Shown: positions 45,063 to 55,744 of the stretch, in pieces
Layout of the letters: each line of letters starts with the position of its first letter
Numbering within the stretch: position 1 is the stretch's first letter
Assembly (NCBI RefSeq): GCF_026230105.1
Contig: NC_079480.1
Coordinates: 29,306,488-29,370,487 of the forward strand
DNA length: 64,000 bases
DNA from: Diorhabda sublineata
Lineage: Eukaryota > Arthropoda > Insecta > Coleoptera > Chrysomelidae
Reading direction: 5' to 3'
The notes under the pieces: generated by a model
What the model saw: only the letters and a program-made list of their open reading frames with translations
What the model was told of the DNA's origin: nothing
Databases searched by the model: none
Translations under genes and position numbers: made by a program

Positions 45063-45339
45063 CATCTTCATTACTTTTTCTGTAAAAATTTCAAAACTTG
45101 TGTTCACTTTGTAGATAATATTTTTTTTCAATATGTTAGCAGAATTAAAATAAATTAAAATATTTTTATACAAAATTTTTCGCCTCAGGGTGTTGCCTGC
45201 TCAGTCTGCTGATGAATCCACTTCTGACAAATGCTCAAAATAAAGCTTGGATGTTGAGTACTATCTAACCGCGAACATTTTCATTCGATTATTTAGATAC
45301 CTTCCATCCAAACGGTTTATCTAATGAATTCATGGAGCA

Positions 45340-45790
45340 ATATATATGTATGTAGAAATTAGGGTGTCTATACACCATGACTTGAAAGATCAAGTGTTTC
45401 CTCATTCCTTGCTGCGTTACTGGAAAACATTTTTTACAGCTGATCTGTTAATCCCACTCCTTTTAGAGAGTCCAGACTGTGGGATGGTTGTAGTTGCCAG
45501 AAATCTTCGTCTTCTATTTCATAGGCTTCCAGGTGTAGTGGTCTGGAGTTCTGTAATATGTCTAACGTTTTTAGATGTCCATTGAGGCGCCAGTGCCCCG
45601 ATAGGACTTCTGTTACCTTTTGTAGATCATTTTTACTTATGTTGATACACTCATTAGATCTTCTCTGGTTATAGTTTCCCAGGAGAGTCTTCGCCTGTCT
45701 CAGCCCCGTAGGTTGCTCCAGTAGGAATGGCTTCAGACAATTTTTTGTAGTGTTCCCAATGAATATGTATGATGATGATTCAATGAACTA
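45340..45790 (-). mobile_element. LINE 3' fragment, antisense in CENP-C intron 7
   Basis: The minus strand encodes KPFLLEQPTGLRQAKTLLGN and then KNDLQKVTEVLSGHWRLNGH. The second is the LLTGHCxLxxHL-type block that closes RNase H-bearing LINE proteins. It is degraded and truncated. Confidence 0.6.
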
Positions 45791-45821
45791 TTCTTGCTGT
45801 TATGGTCAATCAAATAAAAAC

Positions 45822-45825
<4 letters not shown>

Positions 45826-45870
<45 letters not shown>

Positions 45871-45872
45871 GA
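45826..45872. repeat. (TA)n microsatellite
   Basis: An almost uninterrupted run of alternating T and A lies in CENP-C intron 7. Confidence 0.95.
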
Positions 45873-45899
45873 GTATATTAATGCATCTAAATGTTCTTG

Positions 45900-46008
45900 A
45901 TTTTAGGTCTCTTCTGTTTTAGAATTAGTTTTTTTATAGTTTTTAAAAGAAAGATAAGTTTTTATCAAAATATGATATTGACACTGACAATTTGCTTATT
46001 TATATGAT
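45900..46008 (-). repeat. Dispersed hammerhead-like repeat, copy 2 (core deleted)
   Basis: In reverse it matches the repeats at 15271 and 51955 at both ends (AGAAGAGACCTAAAATC and TTGTCAGTGTCAATATCATA). The middle part with GGAAAAGTCGAAACGTC is missing, so this copy has no hammerhead-like core. Confidence 0.6.
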
Positions 46009-46062
46009 CTATAGATCAGATAGAAATAAGAAATAGAAGTTCCAAATGATTACAATACTTTT

Positions 46063-46430
46063 TTAGATAGAACCAATAATTGAAAATTCCAAATTGATCG
46101 TTCTACGTTGCTTTAATGGAACGGTGGCGACATGTCCAGTTATTCCGTTAAAACAGGCGACGATTTGTGCTTGTGCTTCGTGCGCGAAAAACTTTTGTTG
46201 AATTTGGCGCGACTTGAAAGCCCCATATAGTCGATTATTGCAACGCAAACAAATCTTAATATATGCGAGTGGAACTAATCCTCAAATATGTCCCAATCTC
46301 ACATGACGATCTTGCAATATCAATTTACGCACAGCATCGATGTTTTCTGGCACAACAAGCGAAATACGGTAGCTCGAAATGGTGCTTCATCACCAAAAGT
46401 CGAGCGAAAATGGTCACGATTTAATTACAT
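46063..46430 (-). pseudogene. mariner transposase remnant with internal deletion
   Basis: Minus-strand segments VVPENIDAVRKLILQDRHV and then EAQAQIVACFNGITGHVATV, PLKQRRTINLE are recognisable N-terminal and central parts of a SETMAR-type mariner. The DESWIYA catalytic region between them is deleted. It is the same subfamily as the fragment at 18361-18980, which keeps a different part. Confidence 0.75.
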
Positions 46431-46439
46431 TTCTTAATC

Positions 46440-46522
46440 AAGAATGTTTCAATATCAGATTTGACAAATTCATATTAGTGTTGCCATATTTCAAAACTTA
46501 AGTAGCAACCCACGTATTTGTT
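46440..46522 (+). repeat. Dispersed repeat shared with 583-672
   Basis: ATATCAGATTTGACAAATTC, TTAGTGTTGCCATAT and AAACTTAAGTAGCAACCCAC are repeated near 600-672, where they border LINE copy A. Confidence 0.6.
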
Positions 46523-47237
46523 GAGAAATTAAATATTTCCTACAATAATAAATGCAGTTGGTAACACTTTGAATGGCATCTGACAATAGCCTTATACAGT
46601 TGGCCTGAACCATTTGAACAACCAGAAATCGAAATATTAGCATGATACGGTAATTAAAGAACACACTGTATGTAACAAATCAAATAACTGTGTAGTAGTA
46701 GTCACAGACTGAGCTTGCTATTGTCATGTCTTCCCTTTGCTTTCCATTGAACAAATACTATTAATTTTCATCAATTCTATTTGTACCCATCACTAATTAT
46801 ATTCAATATGCTCCCACGAAAGTCTCTTCCAAAATAATCTGGATAAATATGATGGTTCGTTTGTTATTAACGTTACAAGGTTTACACTTGTGTTCATTGA
46901 AATAGAGTACAAGTCTTGGGACAATTTTTCAGCTATCTAAATTTACTTCATTAATTTGCTGCTATGTTTTCAATATACCATAATTATTAACCTTTTCTGT
47001 CCAGCCATCTTCACATTTGGCGATAATGGCAACTCTCTGAATTTCAGTTTACTGAAGATCTGAACTCAAATTAATTATTGAATTACCTGACAATAACAGT
47101 GACATTATGTAGGAACTTTTACGCAGGCAAAATATAAGTGTACGCTTTTTCAGTGAACAAAAGTGTACAAATTTTAACATGAAATATATTTATCATAGTC
47201 AATCTGAAGTAGCGTAAATATGCAGTATTATTTTCAG

Positions 47238-47518
47238 AGAAATAAATCACGATTCTCATCAATATAGTAAACCCTCAAATCCCAGTAAATGTATCAGTTC
47301 CGATTCTGGTAGGTCGACTCTTCTAAGATCATCTATGGACGAAAATATAAAAACCGGCCGAATATCTAAAACCAAAATAAAAAGAAAAGTTGGACCCAAA
47401 AAAAGAACTAAATCACTTGTTAAGGAGGCGGAGAACGTTACTAATGACACAAATGACATTGACGGGATAGATGAGAAATACATTGAGGTACATTCTGAAA
47501 CTGGAGCACACAAATTGA
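47238..47518 (+). CDS. CENPC: CENP-C exon 8
   Basis: Flanked by ATTTTCAG and A|GTAAGT, in phase with exons 7 and 9. It encodes HQYSKPSNPSKCISSDSGRS, a basic block (SKTKIKRKVGPKKRTKSL) that looks like a nuclear localisation signal, and an acidic stretch (NDTNDIDGIDEKYIEV). Confidence 0.75.
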
Positions 47519-47590
47519 GTAAGTTTGAGTACATTAGTATTTATTATCGCGTGAAAATACAGAATTGAAATTAAAAAAAATATATTATAG

Positions 47591-47650
47591 ACGATTATAG
47601 AGCTAGTGAATTAGAATATGTCAAAGACGAACTTTTCACTAGGGAGAAAA
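47591..47650 (+). CDS. CENPC: CENP-C exon 9
   Basis: A small exon runs from ATATTATAG to A|GTAAGG, 60 bp, encoding DYRASELEYVKDELFTREK. The phases on both sides close exactly. Confidence 0.7.
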
Positions 47651-48538
47651 GTAAGGCATAACTACTGTATGTATCAGTAAATTCAGCAATATCATATCTA
47701 CTAAAAAAATGATAAATTCAGGTTGATGCATTGAAAATATTACTTGATGATTTCATATCTAAAAAAATATGACAAAAACAGAAAATCTGCAACACCATTA
47801 GATAGTTTATACGATATACCGATTTTCATAAAAGTCATAATTGAGCTACAAATTCGGTGTTCCGTCTGTGTTGCTCGACCTCGACCTTGTCCAGCACTGG
47901 ATCTGAATAAACGGAAGGATGACACTTTGTATAATGAAGGAATCCTTCTTGTTACACTTTATCGAAAATTTGTGCTAAATCAGGAAAGCTTGTGGAATAC
48001 AGTTTGTCTTCTTCTATTGTCTATTCCATCCACGCATTCATCGACAAGTTTACACTAAATCTTAACTAATGGTGGGGCATTCGATTTTTTCTTTTATCCA
48101 ATAATTTCATTAAAAGTTATTCCAAGTATTATATTGGTAGCTCATTCAAATTTTTTGCTAGGCTTAGGTATCATAATGAGGGCTAGAGGTGCTGGTATAA
48201 AGAGGTCTCCGAAACATCAAGTCAAATGTCTCATATAAAATGTGTTTTATAAGGGGTATAGTTGTGCTTATGCCCTTCTTTTCAAGCCAAACGGAAATGC
48301 CACAAAATGCCATCCTCCACATTTTTTTCACTTGTACTTTTATGTTAATTAATAAATTATTTATCATCGTTTGTAATAACATATTTTTGGCAGCTGTATA
48401 TAATTCAAGACCCCACTCGTTGGTGACCCAAACTTATGAGCATGAAACAGTAAACCTAATTACCTTTGTACTTTTCATCGTCTTGTTTATATTCTCTCTT
48501 CTATTTCTTTCGGTTTATATATCCTGATACCTCTAGAC

Positions 48539-48665
48539 TAACACTCACAATTACATTGTGACGTCACGCCACCAACATTTGCAATGTAATTGGGATTGTT
48601 GGTGACGTGCTTCGATAACCATGTTATCATCTTCAAAGCCTGAAGTTTACCTAAACAGTGTATTC
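48539..48665. repeat. Interspersed palindromic repeat, copy C
   Basis: ACACTCACAATTACATTGTG at the left and later CGATAACCATGTTATC with AAAGCCTGAAG follow the order of copy A at 4388-4450. An internal inverted pair (CACGCCACCAAC/GTTGGTGACGTG) is specific to this copy. Confidence 0.55.
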
Positions 48666-48687
48666 AATACTTTTGGCTTATATTTAG

Positions 48688-49445
48688 TGTGTTTCCAAAT
48701 TCATGCGACTAAATTCAGGAGGAAATTAAGATGGGTCTTCTCTATAAAAAAAATTTTCTCAGCCTACCCCTTTCCGAGATATCACTCTTAAGAGGTGGTG
48801 ACTAAAATGAGTTTCTATTTTTTTTCTAAAATTTCATTGAAGCTAGAAATTTGAAACTGTGTAATATTCGTGCACTCGCCAAGGACTAACTGCCGGTATT
48901 TTTTCAATATTCCTGTAACATTATACGGGGGTGAAATTAACAACCCTTACTTTATTTCAAATCAAAACTTTTTTAAAAGATGAAGTTTTATAAAATAAAC
49001 ATTATAACTTAAAATCCTTGTTTCATTTAAAAACCTTTTTATATTGTTAATTTTTTTCCCAAAGCTGCAGAGAAAAAGAATAAACACCATAATTTATAAT
49101 TATAATAAATTGAGTGGAAAACAATAAAGTGGTAAAATGTAATACGATTCATAATAAATACTGGAAATAGCTACTTCTAGCCAAAATACATGAACATAGC
49201 CTACATGTCATGGATTGTCGCATACGTTCAAAGATTTGAGGGGTATTTCTTCTACCATTTGTATATATATAACAGGAATATTGAAAAAATAACCACTGAA
49301 AGTTTAGAAAAACAAAATACAAACTCAAATTTGGTCTCCACTTTTTAAGGGTGGGCTGGGGGAAATTTTCATATAAGAAAGACCCATCTTAATTTCATAC
49401 GAGCAATGACCTCTTGAATTTTGTCTCATAAATTTAGAAACACCC
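48688..49445. mobile_element. MITE with long imperfect terminal inverted repeats
   Basis: The left arm begins TGTGTTTCCAAATTCATGCG; the right end is its near complement (TTTAGAAACACC). Similarity continues inwards through AAATTAAGATGGGTCTT and on to TTTTTCAATATTCCTGT, giving arms of roughly 200 bases. TTAG stands at both borders. It is non-coding, in CENP-C intron 9. Confidence 0.6.
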
Positions 49446-49510
49446 TTAGTCGAGGTTTTCTATTTATATTGAATTATTTGAAACCTTATCTAATCTTTAT
49501 AGTTCGCCAG

Positions 49511-49774
49511 TTCTATATGACAATACATCAAAGCAATTAGAAGACAAAGACAGTTGTGTTTTGAATAACCAAGTCGAAGTAAATTTGTTAAACGAAAAGG
49601 AGTCTGGTGAAAAATTCAAACTTCCATCAAAATTAAATCAGACAGCTCAACCAAAAAAGAGGCGACTGCAGAATCATTCTGCTTCAACATTATATATCGG
49701 AGAAGCCATTAATAAGTTAGATAGCATTCAAATAAATTTATCTTTAGAAACAGAATTTGACATTTGGTGCCAAA
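49511..49774 (+). CDS. CENPC: CENP-C exon 10 (3' end uncertain)
   Basis: The acceptor GTTCGCCAG at 49510 puts the exon in phase with exon 9 (A|TT). It encodes LYDNTSKQLEDKDSCVLNNQ, a basic PKKRRLQNHSAS, and INKLDSIQINLSLETEFDIW. The next exon needs a phase-1 end; A|GTCTGG at 49775 satisfies this but is a weak donor, and an earlier G|GTGAAA is possible. The frame runs to a stop at 49789-49791. Confidence 0.65.
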
Positions 49775-50389
49775 GTCTGGCCAAACACTAAACAACATGG
49801 AGACTTTGAGAGCACTTACACTCCAAATGCATATACTGATGTTACCATGAACAACTAGATCTTAGCGGCGGTTCGTTTCTGGTGGCGACGCCTTTCACAC
49901 ACTAATTTGTGTGAACTGGAGGTCCTATATTACCGGTTGTGAAAATCAAGCGTTGTGAGACATGCGCAGAACGAGTAGTATTTACGACGCCGTGTGAACC
50001 CGCCTTTATGCCTTCTCGTCACATTGTTTCTATATTTTCCTGAATTTCTCTATTTTTGCAATAAAAAGTAGATTTTTTCCCCTACTAGTGCAGTTTGTTT
50101 TCCAATATATTTTTTTTCACAAAAGACACGTTTTTCAATTAAAAATACTCTTTTTTCCATAAAAATTCTACTCTAAAAGAATTTCACCAAACTGCTGATG
50201 AAGAAGAATTTGCCTTTGTTACAGCTTTCCTCTCATGTCATATAAAATTTTTTTGGCTGTGTTCCCCAATTATTTGTTTTCCCTTTTGTGTTAACTTGAT
50301 ATTTTCCACCATATCTGTGAATAATAACGCGATTTAACTAATTCCTTCAATATATTGTTTAATACATCAATGTTTAATTAATTTCTCAG

Positions 50390-50541
50390 AGTATATTGAA
50401 CAAAATCCAAGGTTTAATCAACGTTGTGACAATTTGAAGTATTCAGATCCCTTGGATCATACTAACGGTGCTTCCATGGTATATGTGGAAATACCTCCAG
50501 GGGAAATTAAGAAGAAACACACCAATAAAAAAAATAATTTA
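50390..50541 (+). CDS. CENPC: CENP-C exon 11 (start of cupin domain)
   Basis: The exon from AATTTCTCAG to TTA|GTAAGT encodes YIEQNPRFNQRCDNLKYSDP and MVYVEIPPGEIKKKH. The latter is the first strand pair of the C-terminal Mif2/CENP-C cupin fold, which dimerises the protein at centromeres. Confidence 0.82.
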
Positions 50542-50936
50542 GTAAGTATGTCGTTTTTTGTTCTAATATTTAATTGTGTGTGTAGTGGCGCGTTTGAGGG
50601 AAGAAATTCAAAAGTTTCTATTGTTTTTTAAGTAATTGAAACCATAGTATTTATGTTTTATAACGTATTACAAAAATTTATCACCAACTTGATTTTTCAA
50701 CTACACCCATTTATTTTTTAATTTCAAAAATAAGTATTTCTTCGTGATTTTCGGTGGTTTTGAATCGTATTCTTGTAAAAAATTTTAAAATTCATAGGTT
50801 TCAAAATTTAATATTCAAATTGACGTTGATAGAATACACAAGTATTCGAGAGGACGGAAAATATATTGAAGCTGGTCCACTTTGATGTTTCATTGCCAAG
50901 CTCTCAATAAGAAATCGCTCATAATATAACTGGCAA

Positions 50937-50938
<2 letters not shown>

Positions 50939-51026
<88 letters not shown>
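50939..51026. repeat. (TA)n microsatellite next to a MITE
   Basis: About 85 bases of TA repeats with one TG interruption. Its translation gives a false YIYIYI frame on the minus strand. The element at 51029-51948 appears to have inserted into it, since TATATA resumes at 51951. Confidence 0.95.
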
Positions 51027-51028
<2 letters not shown>

Positions 51029-51948
51029 CTGGATATCGTTTATAACGACCTTCAATGGACCAGGCACATTTGGTCGCTATAGCCGATCGTCGTTATAACC
51101 GATCATGACATCTACATTAAGCAAATGTGAAATAGGAATTTTGTTAAATCAATTACACATTGTCAACATAATAATAATAGAATTTTTTATTGAAAATGAT
51201 ATAAAACTTAATTTTTTAAAATAATTAACATAAATAAAAGGAAAATCAATTTCGAGCTGAAAAGTAATCGGTAATAACTTTTTGTTTTTTACATTTTTTT
51301 AGATAAAACTCGCGCGAAATTTTTTTTTCAATTTCATCAAGTCCAGATTTTATATTCTGAGTACAAAATTGATTGTCACACATCACAAATTTCTTCAAAA
51401 GTTGTGCCGCCCTGTTGAGCAAATGAGGTATTTCTCCTCCAACGTAAAAGTTTTTCTTTTAAACATGATGTTCACAAGTTACCACACAGAGTTGCACCTT
51501 TGAATGTTAAAGTTAAACTACATAAGCAAAGAGTGAACAGTCAGAAAAGTCCCCACCACTCCAAAACCCGATCGAAAAAGGTTTCCTAGAAAAATTAGGG
51601 ATTTTTGTACGCAATTTTCTCCTTATGAATTACTGGTAAACACCCAGAAAAGTCCTCACCAGTTTAAAACCTGATTTTCTATCAAAAGGGGTTTCCTAGA
51701 AAAATAAAGGCTTTTGTAGACAATGTCTCCTTATGAATTACAGGAACGGCGTCGCTAAAACCGATCGTTTAATTTGGTGCGTCTTACCAAAACGAGTTGT
51801 TATAACCGATCAGTCGTTATAACCGAGGTCGTTATTTCCGATCAAAAATGCGTTGCTAAGGCTTGTAGAATCACGGGTCCGGAAAATATGGTCGCTATAA
51901 CCTATACGTCGTTATAACCGAGGTTGTTATAAACGATATCCAGTGTAT
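51029..51948. mobile_element. Non-autonomous DNA element with subterminal TCGTTATAACCGA repeats
   Basis: The ends ACTGGATATCGTTTATAAC and its near reverse complement (GTTATAAACGATATCCAGT) form about 19-bp inverted repeats. Inside each end there are repeated motifs of the type GTCGTTATAACCGAT, in both directions. The termini resemble those of pogo/Tigger-type elements, but there is no transposase. It lies in CENP-C intron 11. Confidence 0.65.
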
Positions 51949-51954
51949 ATATAA

Positions 51955-52078
51955 GCTAATTGTCAGTGTCAATATCGTATTTTGATAAAGACTTAAGGAA
52001 AAGTCGAAACGTCAAAATTTATCTTTCTTTTAAAAACTATCAAAATAAAACTAATTTCAAAACAGAAGAGACCTAAAA
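51955..52078 (+). repeat. Dispersed repeat with hammerhead-like core, copy 3
   Basis: Same order as 15271-15415. Here the candidate stem II is perfect (GACTT/AAGTC), followed by GAAACGTC; the catalytic box reads TTGATAA instead of CTGATGA. Confidence 0.6.
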
Positions 52079-52084
52079 TAACTA

Positions 52085-52720
52085 ACTGAAATTATTTCCA
52101 AAATGTATTCCGCATTCTTCAAAGGGGAAAACAACGATTTTCCTGGTTAATGCCTCCCCCTTAACTACTGACTAGTTTCAATGTTATTACGTCTCATCAG
52201 TGCAGTTTAACACCCCTCTTTCGGGCTTGAGACCCGAACTGAAGGCAACATCAAAGAGCGTCGCATTTGGTACTTGTAGTTAAACATTGCCCAGTTAACG
52301 CTAAGTAGCGCCATCCTCGCTTCTAACTGCGAACCATTGTTCAGGTAGAAATCTAGCGTAGTTGCCGATTGAAGAACGGCGGAATACATTTTCGAAATTA
52401 TTTCAGAGGTGAATAGTAGAAATCCTTTATTCTGATACATTTTGCACACCTCATTTACCATGGTTATAGGTCTCAAGTCCGAACGAGGGGTTTTAAACTG
52501 CTCCGATAAGAGTTGTAACGTCGAAACTTGTCAGTAGTTACACCCTCTACTTGCAATTGCGAGCCATTGGGGATGTTAATATCGACAAAACGTTTACATC
52601 ACGCTCTTCGGTGGGGCTGTAATTCAATATTCGTCGAGGCATTAGCCAGGAAAGTAGTTGTTTTCCCCTTTGAAGAAGAAAAATTAATTTTTTTCTCAAA
52701 TATGTAGCAGTACTTAATTC
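52085..52720. repeat. Inverted pair of Penelope-type repeats with hammerhead remnants
   Basis: The left part (52095-52235) is the inverted copy of sequence at 52465-52545 and 52637-52680: TTTAAACTGC, GTCAGTAGTTA and GGCATTA-CCAGGAAA occur in both. On the minus strand at 52200-52170 there is CTGATGAGACGTAATAACAT followed by GAAACTAGTC; on the plus strand at 52503-52532 there is CCGATAAGAG, GTAACGTCGAAAC and TTGTC. In both, AACTGC before and GTAGTT after can pair as hammerhead stem I. Confidence 0.6.
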
Positions 52721-54267
52721 CAACCAAATAGTAATCTGACTGGATAGCTAGCTCTGTATGTCTAATGCAATCCAGGGACGGAATAGTAAGCACTGCGCGA
52801 CCATAGTAGAGCGAAAGAGATATCATCAAGTAGCACGGTGCCCCTTTGTTTTGAAACAGCACGGCAGCGCGGCAACGCAATTACTTGCGAGCCGTGAAGC
52901 CGCTCGTAGCGTAAAAATTTGAGAAGAAGCGCGAGAATTTTCAAAGTTTTCGTTCCAGTCATTTGTCATTAAAATAGAAGTGACATTAATGTATTTTCTT
53001 AATAAGAAATGTTTGAACTTCAATTTGATTATAGTTCGAAGCGGTTATTCGATAGGTACGGTAACATAACAAAAAAAATTGAAAAAAAAGTGTCGTGTCA
53101 TGGGGTTAGTACCAAATTTGACGAGATACTTGTTCATAATTATTTCCTACTCACTTGAAACTAAATTTCAAAATCAGTTTCAAGCGGTTACTCGATTGGT
53201 ACAGTTTATGTCCAAAAAATGTACTGTAGAAAAAATATAGCGATGTTACGCACCTTATTTGCCCTGGCACTAAATGATTTTTTCAATAGTTACTGTGAGT
53301 AGTATCATTTGAAAAATACTTAATCGGTAACTCGATAGGCCATTATTTTTTTCAGCCAGCTCTTGGACTATTAGTATAATAGGAGTAAGTGAAAGAATAA
53401 TCTAATTTTTTTAACCTAGAGACTAGAGGAAAAGGGTAATTTGTAAAACCAAAAAACCTTACACGCGCATTATGATATAGGTTGAACAGAAATTCTGCCC
53501 ACTACTAAAAACGAAATTGTACGTTGGAGAAGAAATTTATCAAGGAAGGAGACAATATTATTTGGACAAAAAAGGGCTTATATGAGGATACACTGGGCTA
53601 GGAACAATAAAATTTGTAAACTAAGTTATGTATGAGCTTGTAAGTGACAAGCCGTGGAATCTTGTGTTGCAAATATCTATATTGATATCACCATCAGTAT
53701 TAGCAAGTAAATGTTTTATTTGAGCTTGCGCACATGACGAAGTTTGCATTTACAATAAACGTGATGCCAGTGAAGAAGGACAGACTTTAATTATTTCTTA
53801 CTTATAAAAAGTTTTTAAGGCATTAGGCCACCGCAGAGGCAGAAACAAATAGGCTTTTGGAAGATTTCTTTTCAGCAATATTACAAGATAAATCGAGATA
53901 ACATAAACGTGATTTTATTGTACATATCGGTGACTGCTCATAATTTTTTTGAAGCGATTTATTTTAAAATGGCGGCTGTGCAGCGTTTTGGCGATGACGT
54001 TTTATAGTGGTAGTTGTAGAAAATCATGAATACCAAAAACCGAGTACTTAAATGTTTCTGCCATCCATAATCTTTTGGCACATAACTTTTGAGGTCCTAA
54101 GGGGCCATTTAAAATAAAAAATACGAATATAATTTTGAAAATTCCAGGGTGGCCTAAGGTGTTAAGTCTCGCCACAACTAAACTTATGAGTTGTGAATTT
54201 TTTTTAATTTAAAATTGTATTTTATCAGTTTACTTATTTTCTAATATATTTTCTTTCATTTTTTTAG
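52721..54267. other. Rest of CENP-C intron 11, no recognised content
   Basis: Sequence without identifiable element or gene. Small minus-strand frames at 52599-53023 have no recognisable relatives. Confidence 0.4.
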
Positions 54268-54358
54268 TTTTATTGTGTTATCGAAGGTTGTGGTAGAGTT
54301 TTCCTTCAAGATGAAGTAACTGGAATTAAAAAGAAGAGCCGATTTATTATACCCACAG
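54268..54358 (+). CDS. CENPC: CENP-C exon 12 (cupin domain core)
   Basis: From TTTTTTTAG to ACAG|GTTAG the exon encodes FYCVIEGCGRVFLQDEVTG and SRFIIPTG. These are the FYVIxG-V and F-VPxG strands of the Mif2/CENP-C cupin domain, and they identify the gene. Phase 0 in and phase 1 out fit both neighbours. Confidence 0.88.
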
Positions 54359-54743
54359 GTTAGTAAATGAAGGAACCTACCTACCTAGTTTCCTGAAATT
54401 AAAAAAAAAATATTAGTCCACCAACTTTGTTGCAATTAATTGTTTTAAAATATCATTCTATTTCTAACCACTTGGGTGTATTGTTCTTTGGTTGAATTAC
54501 TTTAACCATGACGTTGAATTCAGATTCAGATAACCAAAACTTGCTTCTAGTTTCCTCTAATATTTTCAGTGCTGGTCTTTTTTGTAACAACTTTTCCACT
54601 TCTATCTTTTGCTATCAGTTTCTCTGAATGCTTCTCCTACTTCTTGCCCAGTTTCTTTATTTATTTTTTAATGGCGTTTCCAGCCTTCATTATTCTAGTC
54701 TAACAATTCAAATCAGTGTTAATTAGACACACTATTACAACAA

Positions 54744-55190
54744 TTATGTGGAGTAGCTCTTGCTACTAGCTCTTGGTATCTGTACATTGTCATTTTCTTC
54801 AGCTTGAAATATTTGGTTTGCAACATTGAGTTTGTTTGCAAGTAATTGTTCTACGTATCCTACCGCTACTGTCAATGATTTCCATCCGCCGTGTCGTTTG
54901 AGCTCTAGTATATCTGTTCCAGTATCTGCAAGAAGTGTTGCGGATGATCTCCTGAAGTAGTGTGTAGTGTCTGAACCTGTGTATAGCTCAGGAATCTCCA
55001 AATTCGGAAATTTTCCAATTTCATACAGGATTTTAGCAAACATGTTTACACCAATAGCTTGGACAGTACACTTTTTTTCGGTAATTGATAAAAAAACGTT
55101 TATGTGGAATATGACTGGGACGTAATTTCTTGTATTTACGGTATATATCGATCAAATTTAATCCTTCTTCAACCTAACCTCTAATGATAA
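54744..55190 (-). pseudogene. Crypton tyrosine recombinase remnant in CENP-C intron 12
   Basis: The minus strand gives KKCTVQAIGVNMFAKILYEI, TTHYFRRSSATLLADTGTDI, LELKRHGGWKSLTVAVGYVE: the second half of a Crypton-type tyrosine recombinase with His, Arg, His and Tyr of the active site present. The box-I part is lost or frameshifted. It is a different copy from 12342-15012, which has Tyr where this has the first His. Confidence 0.78.
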
Positions 55191-55744
55191 AACTTTTACA
55201 ATTAATATTGAACCTACTTCTTGTGTCTTTAATACTCAATTTTTAGAGGTGATTTCTACGACATGCAGAGTTCTGTTTCATAAGTGCCATTAATCTTTTG
55301 TAATTTTTGATATTAATATTTTCTTTTCTAGAAAGGCAAGCTCTCACCATTGAGTACTCAGAACAAAGTGATGAGGGTTTATAACTCTTTTATCGAAGCA
55401 TCACTCTTTAAAACGATTATAACGAATTGCATATAGTTTTCTTGATTTACTTATAAGCGTAATGACGCTGTATTTGGTATTTCACTAACTTCTGGTGGGG
55501 TCCCGACAAATTCTTCTTCATCACTATCAGCTATTTTACCAATAATATTACTCATTTTCAAATTTTTTTCAATTGTCAAAATTAATTTTTGATTGACACT
55601 TCTAGAACTGCAGAGTTGCATTATCCAAATCACAGTGGTCGTTTGTGTTTATAAATTTTATACATATGGTATTTCAGAAAAAAATGCATTTTCTAGTAAT
55701 TTCGTAATCCAGAACATAGTAAATAATAAAAAAGTATTTTTCTC

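Larger units (their letters stand above)
47651..49510. other. CENP-C intron 9
   Basis: It contains a palindromic-repeat copy at 48539-48665 and a MITE at 48688-49445. Frames at 47744-48058 are not recognisable as a gene or element. Confidence 0.45.

Noticed and set aside
50801..51067. Frame with long YIYIYI run
   Set aside because: Translation of the (TA)n microsatellite.
55443..55554. Acidic minus-strand frame (MSNIIGKIADSDEEEFVG)
   Set aside because: It could be a Crypton N-terminus, but it cannot be joined to the remnant at 54744-55190 and is too short to support.
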